DNA of 64,000 nt from Dietzia cinnamea NBRC 102147 (GTDB lineage: Bacteria > Actinomycetota > Actinomycetes > Mycobacteriales > Mycobacteriaceae): the NCBI RefSeq assembly GCF_001571065.1, contig NZ_BCSW01000002.1, positions 101,644 through 165,643 of the forward strand, in the 5' to 3' direction. Under the pieces are notes generated by a model. The model saw only the letters and a list, made by a program, of their open reading frames with translations, ran no database searches and was not told the origin of the DNA. Both the position numbers and the translations under genes were made by a program. Each line of letters starts with the position of its first letter. The first letter of the stretch is position 1. Below are positions 8,503 through 17,900 of the stretch, one piece after another.

Positions 8503-9645
8503 TCAGGCCGGGGGCGGCGGCACGCAGAACGGCGGGATACAGGGCAACTCGATGACCGGCAGGCCCGGGATGGCGGGCGGCGCCGGCGCCGGGGCGGGCG
8601 CGGCGGCCGGGGACGACTCCGTCGTTGTCGGCGTCGGCGCCGTCGACGGCGCCTCGGTCGCGGGAGACGTCGGCGCCGCCGGCGGGGCGACCTCCGTGCA
8701 GCCGGGCACCGGCGGTTCCGCCTCTCCGGGCTTCGCGGGCTCCGGCGCGGCGGTCGGCTCGCCCTCCCAGCCCTCGGGGCAGCGCTCCGGTGGCCGCGGG
8801 GGCTCGACCGTGGGCTCCGGTCGGTGGATCTCCGGCAGATCGGAGGGCAGCGGGAAGGCGTTGACCGCGTAGCCGTGCGCCCACGCGTTGACGTTGGCCA
8901 CGTACGCCAGCGAGTTGTTGTAGGCCAGGATCGCGCGGGTGCGGGCCGCCGGGTCCGCCATCGACCCGCCCTGGTTGCACAGGAGCGTCGCCGCGGACAG
9001 GGCACCGTCGTAGATGTTGTTCGGATCGGCCACGCCGTCGTCGTTGCCGTCGCGCCCGAGCGTCGCCCAGGTCGACGGGATGAACTGGACGGGTCCGACG
9101 GCACGGTCGAAGTCGGGGTCGCCGTCGAATCTGCCGCCGTCGGTGTCGGTGATGACGGCGGTGCCCGGCAGGGAGCCGTCGAGTCGGGGGCCGACGATCC
9201 GGCCGATGGTGTTGCCGCGCACGTCGAAGAGCCCGCGGCCCTGGTTGGACTCGACCTGACCGATCCCGGCGAGGACGGTCCAGTCCATCTCGCAGGCGGG
9301 GCGCTCCGCGTTGAGCCGCTCCGTCGCGCGGTGGTAGGCGTCCAGGGCGATGCCCGGGATCCCGAGCGGTCCGTCGGGGATCGTCGCCGGCTCGATGTGC
9401 GCGGCGCCGGGGTCGACCGGCGGCTCCGGGATCTGCTCCGAGGTGGTGGGGTCGGTGGTGGGAGGGGGCGGCGTCGTCGCGGGAGGCGGCTCCGGCGAGT
9501 ACTCGGCCAGCGGCGTGATGTCAGGTGCGGCGGGGCGGCTCGTGTCGATCGTGAGCCCGACCGCGGCGAGGACCGTGATGGCTCCGACGGTCACGGCTGC
9601 ACTGGTGAGCACCCGGCGGTCTGCAGTGTGCGCGATTCGGCGCAA
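8503..9645 (-). CDS. Exported lytic murein transglycosylase (Rv1230c-like)
   Basis: A 380-residue cell-wall protein. An N-terminal signal/anchor helix (about residues 12-33) leads into a Pro/Thr-rich spacer (about 45-80). The SLT domain-2-like catalytic domain spans roughly 95-275, with the probable catalytic Glu132 in AGIGQVESNQG and the motifs AVGPVQFIPSTWATLG and NNIYDGALSAATLLC. The tail (about 275-380) is a long Pro/Ala/Thr-rich region with a few cysteines. Such enzymes cleave the glycan strands of peptidoglycan. The frame opens with TTG at 9645, just after a strong AGGGGGAGA box, so TTG initiation is probable. It is next to mrp as in mycobacteria. Confidence 0.85.
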   Translation of the reverse strand: MRRIAHTADRRVLTSAAVTVGAITVLAAVGLTIDTSRPAAPDITPLAEYSPEPPPATTPPPPTTDPTTSEQIPEPPVDPGAAHIEPATIPDGPLGIPGIALDAYHRATERLNAERPACEMDWTVLAGIGQVESNQGRGLFDVRGNTIGRIVGPRLDGSLPGTAVITDTDGGRFDGDPDFDRAVGPVQFIPSTWATLGRDGNDDGVADPNNIYDGALSAATLLCNQGGSMADPAARTRAILAYNNSLAYVANVNAWAHGYAVNAFPLPSDLPEIHRPEPTVEPPRPPERCPEGWEGEPTAAPEPAKPGEAEPPVPGCTEVAPPAAPTSPATEAPSTAPTPTTTESSPAAAPAPAPAPPAIPGLPVIELPCIPPFCVPPPPA

Positions 9646-9719
9646 GATTCTCCCCCTACGACGTAACGGACGGCGCCACGGCCGTGCACCGCCCCCGCGA
9701 CGCTTCGTCTGGGGCGAGG

Positions 9720-10271
9720 TTACCCCCGGCCCCTGTCGTCTGGATCGGTTTTCCCGCCATCGGCGTTACCGCCGCCGGTGGAGAGCCCGGCCAGCATCGT
9801 CTCGATCCGTTCCACGGAATCCCGCAGGTCGTCGAGCTCGCGGCGCAGGTAGTCACGCGTGACGGTCTCGCCCACCGACAGGCGTACCGACGCGAGCTCG
9901 CGGGCGAGGAATTCCGTGTCCGCCTTGGTCTGGGTGGCCCGGAGCCGGTCCTCCTTGACGGACTCCTTGTCGCGGTCCTCCTGACGGTTCTGCGCGAGCA
10001 GGATGAGCGGCGCGGCATAGGCGGCCTGGGTCGAGAACGCCAGGTTGAGGAGGATGAACGGATACGGATCGAACCGCAGCGCCACGACCGCGACATTGAT
10101 GACGATCCACACGATCACCACGACCGTCTGGATGAGCAGGTACATCCCGGTGCCGAAGAACCGGGCGACGGCCTCGCTGTACCGGCCGACCGCGTCGGAG
10201 TCGAAGCTGATCCGGGGTCGGCGGGACGTCATCGGGGTGGACAGCGACGACCTCACGGTGGGTTCGGTCAT
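9720..10271 (-). CDS. DUF1003 membrane protein (Rv1231c-like)
   Basis: A 183-residue protein with two membrane helices (about residues 42-64 and 70-94) in the DUF1003 arrangement, including the typical 'NLAFSTQAAYAAPLILLAQNRQ' region. A charged helical tail follows (about 98-165), likely a coiled coil. The function is unknown. The start ATG (10271) overlaps the stop of the upstream MgtE-N/CBS gene in an ATGA, so the two are translationally coupled and probably act together, perhaps in Mg2+ or membrane homeostasis (inference). Confidence 0.8.
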   Translation of the reverse strand: MTEPTVRSSLSTPMTSRRPRISFDSDAVGRYSEAVARFFGTGMYLLIQTVVVIVWIVINVAVVALRFDPYPFILLNLAFSTQAAYAAPLILLAQNRQEDRDKESVKEDRLRATQTKADTEFLARELASVRLSVGETVTRDYLRRELDDLRDSVERIETMLAGLSTGGGNADGGKTDPDDRGRG

Positions 10272-11578
10272 CGCGCCGTCTCCGTGTCGTCGTGCAGGTC
10301 CATGTCCCGCCAGTCGTCGGGCAGGAGGTGATCCAACAGGTCGTCCACCGCGACCGCTCCGAGGAGGTGCCCTTCGTCGTCGACTACGGGGCCGCACACC
10401 AGGTTGTAGGTGGCGAAGAAGCGGGTCACCGCGTCCACCGAGTCGGTGGGGCGCAACGCCGACAGGCTCGTGTCGACCGTCTCGGCGACCATGGCGGACG
10501 GGAGCTCGCGCAGCAGCGCCTGGATGTGGACGCAGCCCAGGTACTTGCCCGTCGGGGTGGCCGTGGGAGGGCGGACGACAAAGACGAGGCTGGCCAGAGC
10601 GGGACTGAGGTCGGGGTTGCGACAGTGCGCGAGCGCCTCCGCCACCGTGGTCTGCGGCGAGAGGATGATCGGTTCGGGCGTCATCAACCCGCCGGCCGTG
10701 TCGGCGTCGAAGGTCAGCAGGCGCCGGACGTTCGACGAGTCCTCGGGGTTCATCCGCTCGAGATACGACTCGGCGTCCTTCTCGGGGAGCTCGCCGAGGA
10801 GGTCGGCCACGTCGTCGGGGTCCATGGCCTCGAGAACGTCCGCCGCACGCTCGAGTTCCAGCCGGGTGACGATCTCGGTCTGCTCGTCGTGGGGGAGCTC
10901 CTGCAGGATATCGGCCAGCCGTTCGTCGTCGAGGGTGCGCGCGACCTCGAGTCGACGCACCTCAGGCAGTTCGCGCAGGGCGATGGCGACGTCCGCCGGA
11001 CGGAGGTCGGCGTACTGCTCGACCAGGCTCTCGGCGCCGTGCTCAGGGGTGCCGATCGCGTCGTCCAGGCCCCTGATGCGGTTCCACGGGTGGATCGACA
11101 CCTCCCCGCGCCGACCGAGGGGGGAACGCCCGCGGCGCTCGCGGACGGCGAGCCGCGACACGAGCCAGTCCCGCGAGCGTTGGCGTTCGATCTCCACGTC
11201 GACGACCTGGTACCGGGTCGGGCGGTCCGGGTTCCCGGAGCGCTCGCCCGCGGGCTGGTCGCGCTCGACGCCGATGACCGAGTCCACGAGGGCGCCCAGG
11301 ACGAGATTCTCCCCGGGCCTGGACTGGAACCGGTGCAGGTTGATGGTGCCCGACACCAGCGACACCGACCGCGGATCGATCGAGGCGACCCGGAGCATGG
11401 GCACGAAGATCCTGCGCCGCGTGGGTAGCTCGACGACCAGCCCGATGACCCGCGGGGGTTTGTGCCCGGAGCGCATCGTCACCACGACATCCCGGATGCG
11501 TCCGATGTCGTCCCCGTCAGGGCCGATCACGGGCAATCCGGCTAGCCTGGCGACGAAGGCCTTGTTGAGGTTCGCCAT
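10268..11578 (-). CDS. PRC-barrel / MgtE N-terminal / CBS-pair protein (Rv1232c-like)
   Basis: A 436-residue soluble protein. Residues about 5-105 look PRC-barrel-like. Residues 184-286 form an MgtE intracellular N domain of helical repeats (LRELPEVRRLEVARTLDDE, ILQELPHDEQTEIVTRL). Residues about 299-425 form a CBS pair (MTPEPIILSPQTTVAEALAH; LRPTDSVDAVTRFFATYNLV). It has the Mg2+-sensing parts of the MgtE channel but no transmembrane domain, so it is more likely a regulator than a transporter. ATG 11578 is chosen; the frame runs further upstream only as antisense to the next gene. TAGGTT lies 7 nt before the ATG without a ribosome binding site. Confidence 0.82.
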   Translation of the reverse strand: MANLNKAFVARLAGLPVIGPDGDDIGRIRDVVVTMRSGHKPPRVIGLVVELPTRRRIFVPMLRVASIDPRSVSLVSGTINLHRFQSRPGENLVLGALVDSVIGVERDQPAGERSGNPDRPTRYQVVDVEIERQRSRDWLVSRLAVRERRGRSPLGRRGEVSIHPWNRIRGLDDAIGTPEHGAESLVEQYADLRPADVAIALRELPEVRRLEVARTLDDERLADILQELPHDEQTEIVTRLELERAADVLEAMDPDDVADLLGELPEKDAESYLERMNPEDSSNVRRLLTFDADTAGGLMTPEPIILSPQTTVAEALAHCRNPDLSPALASLVFVVRPPTATPTGKYLGCVHIQALLRELPSAMVAETVDTSLSALRPTDSVDAVTRFFATYNLVCGPVVDDEGHLLGAVAVDDLLDHLLPDDWRDMDLHDDTETAR

Positions 11579-11585
11579 GCAGACC

Positions 11586-11591
11586 AACCTA
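11586..11591 (-). promoter_or_regulatory. Putative -10 box of the MgtE-N/CBS gene
   Basis: TAGGTT on the minus strand, 7 nt before the ATG at 11578; no Shine-Dalgarno. Confidence 0.42.
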
Positions 11592-11647
11592 GTCACCGAC
11601 AGGCGGCGCCCGCCCGCCGTACCGGACGTAAGGGAGTGCCACCCACG

Positions 11648-12682
11648 ATGACCGCAGCCCCCCACGCGACAGCCGCGCCTTCGGAGGACGCCGCCTCGGC
11701 GATCGCGGACCTGCGCGCCCGGCCACGGCGCACGGTCCTCGCCGTGCCCGGCAGCAGTGTGAAGATGATCGACAAGGCGCGGGGACTGCCAGTGGACGAG
11801 GTCTTCCTGGATCTCGAGGACGCGGTGGCCGGCCCGGCGAAGGAGGAGGCGCGCGAGAACGTCGTGGCCGCTCTCGGCCGGGGTGGGTTCGCGGCGCCCA
11901 CCGTGGTGGTGCGCGTCAACGCCTGGGACACCGAGTACACGGTCCGCGACGTCACGGAGGTCGTCGGTCGGGCGGGTGCCCACGTCGACGCACTGCTGCT
12001 GCCCAAGGCGCGGACCGCGGCGGAGGTCGCCGCGCTCGACCTCGTGCTGACCCAGGTGGAGAAGGCCGCGGGCCTGCCGGTCGGTCACATCGGGATCGAG
12101 CCGCAGATCGAGGACGCCCTCGGTCTGACCAACATCGACGCGATCGCGACGGCCAGCCCGCGGGTGCTCACGCTCGTGTTCGGTCCCGCCGACTTCATGG
12201 CCTCCATCGGGATGCGCACGCTGACGGTGGGGGAGCAGCCGGACGGGTACGCCCCGGGCGACGCCTATCACCACGTGTTCATGACGATCCTGGTGGCCGC
12301 CCGCGCGCACGGCCTTCAGGCCATCGACGGTCCGTTCCTCAGAGTCCGCGACGAGGACGGTTTCCGCCGCGCGGCGGCCAGCACCGCCGCCCTCGGGTTC
12401 GACGGCAAGTGGGTCCTGCACCCCGCGCAGGTCGACGCGGGTAACGAGGTGTTCAGCCCGCGTCAGGACGAGTTCGACAAGGCCGAGGCCATCCTCGAGG
12501 CCTACGCGCGCTCGACCTCGGTGGAGGGCGGCGCCCGCGGTGCGGTGATGTTCGGTGACGAGATGCTCGACGAGGCCAGCCGTAAGATGGCGTTGGTCGT
12601 CTCCGCCCGTGGCCGTGCGGCCGGGATGACCGTCTCGGATCGGGACCCCGCCGGGAACGAAACGGAAGGACGGACCTCATGA
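11648..12682 (+). CDS. HpcH/HpaI aldolase / CitE-like CoA-ester lyase
   Basis: A 344-residue TIM-barrel protein of the citrate lyase beta-like group. Family motifs are RRTVLAVPGSSVKMIDKA near the start, DEVFLDLEDAVAGPAKEEAR with the metal-binding acidic residues, LLLPKAR, and GIEPQIEDALGL with the second acidic ligand. The late WVLHPAQVDAGNEVFSP segment is typical of L-malyl-CoA / citramalyl-CoA lyases. The exact CoA ester is not deducible. The ATG at 11648 is preferred over GTG 11636 because AGGGAG (11631-11636) is well placed for it. The stop overlaps the start of the next gene (ATGA at 12679), so the two are coupled. Divergent from the MgtE-N/CBS gene. Confidence 0.8.
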   Translation: MTAAPHATAAPSEDAASAIADLRARPRRTVLAVPGSSVKMIDKARGLPVDEVFLDLEDAVAGPAKEEARENVVAALGRGGFAAPTVVVRVNAWDTEYTVRDVTEVVGRAGAHVDALLLPKARTAAEVAALDLVLTQVEKAAGLPVGHIGIEPQIEDALGLTNIDAIATASPRVLTLVFGPADFMASIGMRTLTVGEQPDGYAPGDAYHHVFMTILVAARAHGLQAIDGPFLRVRDEDGFRRAAASTAALGFDGKWVLHPAQVDAGNEVFSPRQDEFDKAEAILEAYARSTSVEGGARGAVMFGDEMLDEASRKMALVVSARGRAAGMTVSDRDPAGNETEGRTS

Positions 12683-13185
12683 CCACTCCCGTGAACCCGC
12701 GGGGCGCGCGCGCCCGGGGCGCCCAGACGCCGGGTCTGCCCACACCGCCCACCGGGTGGGTCGTCGGCTCCTACCCCACGTACGCGCAGGCCCAGGCGGC
12801 GGTCGATCACCTCGCCGACGAGGACTTCCCCGTCCACGAGGTCACGATCGTCGGCGTCGATCTCATGCAGGTCGAGCGGGTCACGGGCCGACTCACCTGG
12901 CCGAAGGTCCTGCTGGGCGGGCTGGCGACCGGCGCGTGGCTCGGCCTGTTCATCGGCCTGCTCCTGGGCATCTTCACGCAACCCATGTGGGGCGTGGTGC
13001 TGACCGGTCTGGTCGGCGGCTCCGTGTTCGGCGTCGTCTCGGCGTCGCTGTCCTACGCCGCGACCCGCGGGAAGCGGGATTTCGCGTCCACCTCCCAGCT
13101 GGTCGCGGGCCGCTACGACGTCCTGTGCGAACCCGCCAACGCCGAGCGGGTGCGCGACGAGCTCGCCCGGCTCGGGCTGAAGTAG
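12679..13185 (+). CDS. General stress protein 17M-like membrane protein (Rv1234-like)
   Basis: A 168-residue protein. After a Pro-rich N-terminus comes a YflT-like ferredoxin-fold segment (about residues 28-66, VVGSYPTYAQAQAAVDHLAD...VTIVGVD). Two glycine-rich membrane helices follow (about 77-99 and 104-127). General stress protein 17M homologues are induced by stress in Bacillus, but their molecular role is unknown. The gene overlaps the lyase gene by four bases and the SUFU-domain gene by one base, so the three form one operon. Confidence 0.72.
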   Translation: MTTPVNPRGARARGAQTPGLPTPPTGWVVGSYPTYAQAQAAVDHLADEDFPVHEVTIVGVDLMQVERVTGRLTWPKVLLGGLATGAWLGLFIGLLLGIFTQPMWGVVLTGLVGGSVFGVVSASLSYAATRGKRDFASTSQLVAGRYDVLCEPANAERVRDELARLGLK

Positions 13186-13790
13186 TGCTACCGGGAGGCC
13201 CTGCGGACGGGTCGACGGTTCCGGCGGCGGTACGCGCTCACCTGGAGGAGCGCTACGGACCGGAGCCGCAGGAGGCGTCGGTGACGTTCCTCGGCACCGC
13301 GCCGATCCGGATCCTCCGGTTCGTGGACTTGGAGAGCGGTGTGGTGCGGTACGTCTCGCTGGGGTGTTCGGCCGAGCCGATGGGGGATCCGTCGGCGCTC
13401 GTGCCCGATCCGACAGCGCCGCGCGCGGAGCTGAGCCTCGTGCTCCGGGGCGGTGTGGACGGCGTGGTGCGCGCCCTGGCCGTGCTCGCGGCCGCGCCCG
13501 CGGTGGAGGGACTGGTCTTGTCCGAGGGCGCGCTGATCGACCTGGGCGAGCCGCTGTGGCCCGGCGCGGCGTTCACCGCCGTGGTGCTGCGTGCCCCCGA
13601 GATCCCGGACGTCGAACTGCCGGGTGACGCGGCACCCGTCCGGGTGTTCCGGGCCGTGCCGGTCACCCACACGGAGGCGGCGTGGGTCCGTATGAAGGGT
13701 GCGGCCGAACTCGAGGAGGCGTGGGCGGAAGCCGGGATCGACGTCACCGATCCCGCCCGGTCCGCCGTGAACCCCGGCCTGACCCGCTGA
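13185..13790 (+). CDS. Suppressor-of-fused (SUFU) domain protein
   Basis: A 201-residue cytoplasmic protein that resembles the bacterial SUFU-domain family (single domain, about residues 10-190; elements such as VTFLGTAPIRILRF, YVSLGCSAEPM, ELSLVLRGG, LWPGAAFTAVVLRAPEI). The bacterial function is unknown; relatives occur as immunity-like or accessory proteins. The GTG at 13185 shares its G with the TAG stop of the preceding gene, so re-initiation is likely. The frame extends far upstream only as a shadow of the preceding gene. It is the last gene of the lyase operon. Confidence 0.62.
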   Translation: MLPGGPADGSTVPAAVRAHLEERYGPEPQEASVTFLGTAPIRILRFVDLESGVVRYVSLGCSAEPMGDPSALVPDPTAPRAELSLVLRGGVDGVVRALAVLAAAPAVEGLVLSEGALIDLGEPLWPGAAFTAVVLRAPEIPDVELPGDAAPVRVFRAVPVTHTEAAWVRMKGAAELEEAWAEAGIDVTDPARSAVNPGLTR

Positions 13791-13922
13791 CGGACGGCCC
13801 GTCGACTCCGGACGGCGACCACGTGGGGCCTCGGCGTGACGGCGCCGGGACGGTTCTGGGACACTGTCGGACGAGATGTCCGCGCTGACGGGTGCGGTCG
13901 GTGTGAGGAAGGACGTGGTCGG

Positions 13923-14837
13923 GTGCTGCGGACGGTGGGGCGGCCCGGGAGGCGCGCGGTGGCGCTCGCGGGTGTGGTGGCGATGGCTCTGTCCGGCTGT
14001 CAGGCGCAGTCGTCGATCGTGCCGGCGCACCGGGACGACCCGGTGGCGGTGATCGAGACGGCCTCGTTCGGTGAGGCGGAGATCGTGGGCCACATCTACG
14101 GCAACGCGCTGGTACGGTCCGGCTCGCGGGTGACCGCGCGACCCCAATCCGGGACCCAGGCGGAGGTCGTGGAGTCCGTCGTCGCGGGAGACGCGACCTT
14201 CACGGTGGGATTCACCGGTGAGCTCCTGGGAGCCTTCGACCCCGGTGCGACGGCGACCGAGGGGGACGAGGTGTATGCCGCGATGATGGCCGCGCTACCG
14301 GAGGGGGTCACCGCCGCGGACCCGGCACCCGCCGAGGACGCGCCGGTGTACGTGGTCACGCGCAACACGTCGGAGACCCGGGGATTGCGGACGATGTCCG
14401 ACCTGGCCGGTCGGTGCGGTGACCTCACGCTCGGCGCGAGGCAGGAGGCCCTCGCTGACGGCGACCTGGCCGCCGCCGTGGGAGAGACGTACGACTGCGG
14501 TTTCGGCCGTCGGATCCCGTTGGGGCCGAATCCTCGTGCGGTGTTCGACGCCCTGCGTGCGGGGGAGATCGGCGTGGGGTTGGTCCAGTCGGCCGACCCG
14601 GTGGGCCTCCCCGAGGACATCGTGACACTGGACGACGACGAGAACGCGGTCCGCGCCCAGAACCTGGTGCCCGTCTTCCGCAAGGGCTCGCTCTCGGAGG
14701 ACCAGTTGAGTCTGATCAACCGGATCAGCGGAGAGCTGACCACCGACGACGTGCGTGAGCTGCTGCTGGGTGTGGAGTTCGGGACCTCAACCCCCGTCGC
14801 CCTGGCCAACTACTGGTTGGACTCGCACGGGTACTGA
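13923..14837 (+). CDS. OpuAC-like substrate-binding lipoprotein
   Basis: A 304-residue lipoprotein with signal peptide and lipobox LSGC (Cys26). The mature part resembles glycine betaine/choline-type (OpuAC) periplasmic binding proteins: an early 'VIETASFGEAEIVGHIYGNAL' segment, a GDATFTVGFTGELLGAF central motif and a C-terminal lobe ending in ALANYWLDSHGY. GTG 13923 is chosen because GAGGAAGG lies 10 nt upstream; the frame opens earlier (13836) without a ribosome binding site. No ABC ATPase or permease lies nearby, so it either serves a transporter encoded elsewhere or has another cell-envelope role. Confidence 0.75.
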   Translation: MLRTVGRPGRRAVALAGVVAMALSGCQAQSSIVPAHRDDPVAVIETASFGEAEIVGHIYGNALVRSGSRVTARPQSGTQAEVVESVVAGDATFTVGFTGELLGAFDPGATATEGDEVYAAMMAALPEGVTAADPAPAEDAPVYVVTRNTSETRGLRTMSDLAGRCGDLTLGARQEALADGDLAAAVGETYDCGFGRRIPLGPNPRAVFDALRAGEIGVGLVQSADPVGLPEDIVTLDDDENAVRAQNLVPVFRKGSLSEDQLSLINRISGELTTDDVRELLLGVEFGTSTPVALANYWLDSHGY

Positions 14838-14866
14838 CCGGCCCGGCGGCGGCGCGCCGCATAGGA

Positions 14867-14905
14867 GAACGGGGCCCGGCCGCCGATGGCGGCCGGGCCC
14901 CGTTC
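14867..14905. terminator. Strong bidirectional hairpin between the OpuAC-like gene and kgd
   Basis: Perfect 18-bp inverted repeat: GAACGGGGCCCGGCCGCC (14867-14884), GAT loop, and its complement (14888-14905). It lies between two convergent stop codons and ends 15 bp before the kgd stop. No U-tract. Confidence 0.8.
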
Positions 14906-14919
14906 CCGGTTCGGGTGGG

Positions 14920-17900
14920 TCAGGCGAACGCCTCGTCCACCAGAGCCTTCTGCTCGACGGCGTGGACCTTGCTCAGGCCGGTCGAGGTGGCGGCCATCGG
15001 GCGACGGGAGACCCGCTTGAGCGGCGGGAAGTCGTCGATCCGCTCCGGCAGTTCGAGCGCGAGGAAGCTCCACGCGCCCTGGTTGGCCGGCTCCTCCTGG
15101 ACCCAGCGGACCTCGGTGAGGTTCGGGTAGTGGTCCAGCGCCTCGCGCATGCGGCGGTGGGGGATCGGGTAGAGCTGCTCGAGGCGGACGATCGCGATGT
15201 CGTCGCGGCCCTCCTTCTCCTGGCGGGCGGCCAGCTCGTAGTAGAGCTTGCCGGACACCAGCAGCATGGTCTTGACCTTGCCCGCGTCCCTGGACCCGTC
15301 CGCGAACGTCGGATCGTCGAGGACGGACCGGAACTTGCCGGAGGTGAAGTCCGCGATCGCGCTGACGGCCTTCTTGTTGCGCAGCATCGACTTGGGCGTG
15401 AACACCACCTGCGGCCGCTTGATGCCGTCGGTGGCGTGGCGGCGGAGGAGGTGGAAGTAGTTCGCCGGGGTCGACGGTTGGGCGACGGTCATCGAGCCCT
15501 CCGCACACAGCTGGAGGAACCGTTCGATGCGGCCGGACGTGTGGTCCGGGCCCATGCCCTCGTGGCCGTGGGGGAGCAGCAGGGTGACCGAGGACTTCTG
15601 GCCCCACTTGGCCTCACCGGACGAGATGTACTCGTCGATGATGATCTGCGCACCGTTGACGAAGTCGCCGAACTGCGCCTCCCAGAGCACGAGTGCGTCG
15701 GGGTCGCCGACGGAGTAGCCGTACTCGAAGCCGAGGCCCGCGTACTCCGTGAGCGCCGAGTTCCACACCTCGAAGCGGCCCTCGGCGTCCTCGAGGTTCT
15801 GCAGCGGGGAGTAGGGCTCGGAGGTGGTCTTGTCGACCACCACCGCGTGCCGCTGGGTGAAGGTGCCGCGCTGCGAGTCCTGGCCGGCCAGGCGGACGGT
15901 CTTGCCTTCACGGACGAGCGAGCCGAGCGCGAGGAGCTCGGCGAAGGCCCAGTCGACGTTGCCGTTGTAGGCCATCTTCTGGCGTGCCTCGTACACCGGC
16001 TTCACGCGCGGGTGGATGTGGAACTCCTCCGGCAGGCTGCCGAAGGCGTCGCCGATCGCGTGGATGACAGACTCGTCCACCGCCGTCACCAGGCGCTTGG
16101 GCAGCGGCTGGTTGGGCAGGATCGACTCGGAGGCCTTGACCGGGTGTTTCTCGAGTTCGCGGACCTCGTTGAAGACGCGCTCGAGCTGGCCCTGGAAGTC
16201 GCGCAGGGCGTTCTCCGCCTCCTTCTCGGTGATGTCGCCACGGCCGACGAGATCCTCGGTGTAGGACTGGCGGACGCTCTTCTTACCGTCGATCACCTCG
16301 TACATCCGCGGCTGGGTCATCGACGGGTCGTCGGCCTCGTTGTGCCCGCGACGGCGGTAGCAGACGAGGTCGATCACGACGTCCTTCTTGAACTGCTGAC
16401 GGAAGTCCATCGCGAGGCGGGCGACGCGCACACACGCCTCGGGGTCGCCGCCGTTGACGTGGAAGATCGGCGAGCCGATCATCTTGGCGACGTCCGTGGC
16501 GTACTGGCTGGAGCGGCCGGCCTCGGGGGCGGTCGTGAACCCGATCTGGTTGTTGACCACGATGTGGATCGTCCCACCGGTGCGGTAACCGTCGATCTGG
16601 GAGAGGTTGAGCGTCTCGGCGACGACACCCTGGCCGGCGAACGCGGCGTCACCGTGCAGCATGAGCGGCACGACCGGGTACTCGGCGCGCCACTCCGGGT
16701 CCTCGATGAGGTCCTGCTTGGCGCGGACGATGCCCTCGAGAACCGGGTCGACCGCCTCGAGGTGGGACGGGTTGGCCGTGAGCGAGACCTTGATCTCGTT
16801 CTCGCCGAACATCTGGTACTGGATGCCTTCGGCGCCGAGGTGGTACTTCACGTCGCCCGAACCGTGCGCGGCCGAGGGGTCCATGTTGCCCTCGAACTCC
16901 GTGAAGATCTGGCGGTAGGGCTTGCCGACGATGTTCGCCAGCACGTTGAGGCGACCGCGGTGCGGCATGCCGATGACGACCTCGTCCAGGCTGAACTCGG
17001 CGGCCTCGTCGATGACCGCGTCCATCATCGGGATGACGGACTCGGCGCCCTCGAGGGAGAACCGCTTCTGACCCACGTACTTGGTCTGCAGGAAGGTCTC
17101 GAATGCCTCGGCGGCGTTGACCTTGGACAGGATGTACTTCTGCTCGGCGACGGTCGGCTTGTCGTCGACCCCCTCGATGCGCTCCTGGATCCACTGGCGC
17201 TGTTCGTTCTCGAGGATGTGGGTGTACTCGATGCCGATCTTGCGACAGTAGGCGGCGCGCAGCGCGGCCAGCACGTCGCGCAGACGCATCTTGTCCTTGC
17301 CGACGAATCCACCGACGGAGAACCTGCGGTCGAGGTCCCACAGGGTGAGCTCGTGCGAGTTGACGTCGAGATCCGGGTGGAAGGTGCGGCGCCGCTGCGC
17401 GTGCTTCCCGTCGAGTGGGTCGATGTCGGCCATGAGGTGGCCGCGATCGCGGTACGCGGCGATGAGCTCCAGGACGCGGGCGTCCTTGTCGACGCGGGGA
17501 TCGGTGATGTCCTGGCGCCACCGGACGGGCTCGTACGGGATGCCGAGGGCGTCGAAGATCTCGTCGTAGAACTCGTCCGCGAGGAGCAGGCGGTGGATCT
17601 CACGCAGGAACTCGCCGGACTCCGCGCCCTGGATGATCCGGTGATCGTAGGTCGAGGTCAGTGTGGTGATCTTGCCGACGGCGTTGTTGGCCAGCTGCTC
17701 CTCGCTGGCACCCTGGAACTCGGCGGGGTACTCCATGGCGCCCACACCGAGGATCGCGCCCTGACCCACGGTCAGACGGGGCACCGAGTGCACGGTGCCG
17801 ATACCGCCCGGGTTGGTCAGCGAGACCGTGACGCCCGAGAAGTCGTCCATCGTCAGCTTGCCCTCGCGGGCGCGGGCGACGATGTCCTCGTAGGCGTCGA

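Noticed and set aside
7468..9666. 732-codon plus-strand frame opposite mrp and the transglycosylase gene
   Set aside because: Antisense shadow with Gly/Arg/Asp-rich low-complexity translation; both genes beneath it are well supported.
9646..9719. Possible metal or cofactor riboswitch near the transglycosylase and DUF1003 genes
   Set aside because: Only 74 bp between two minus-strand genes; no conserved riboswitch core could be recognised.
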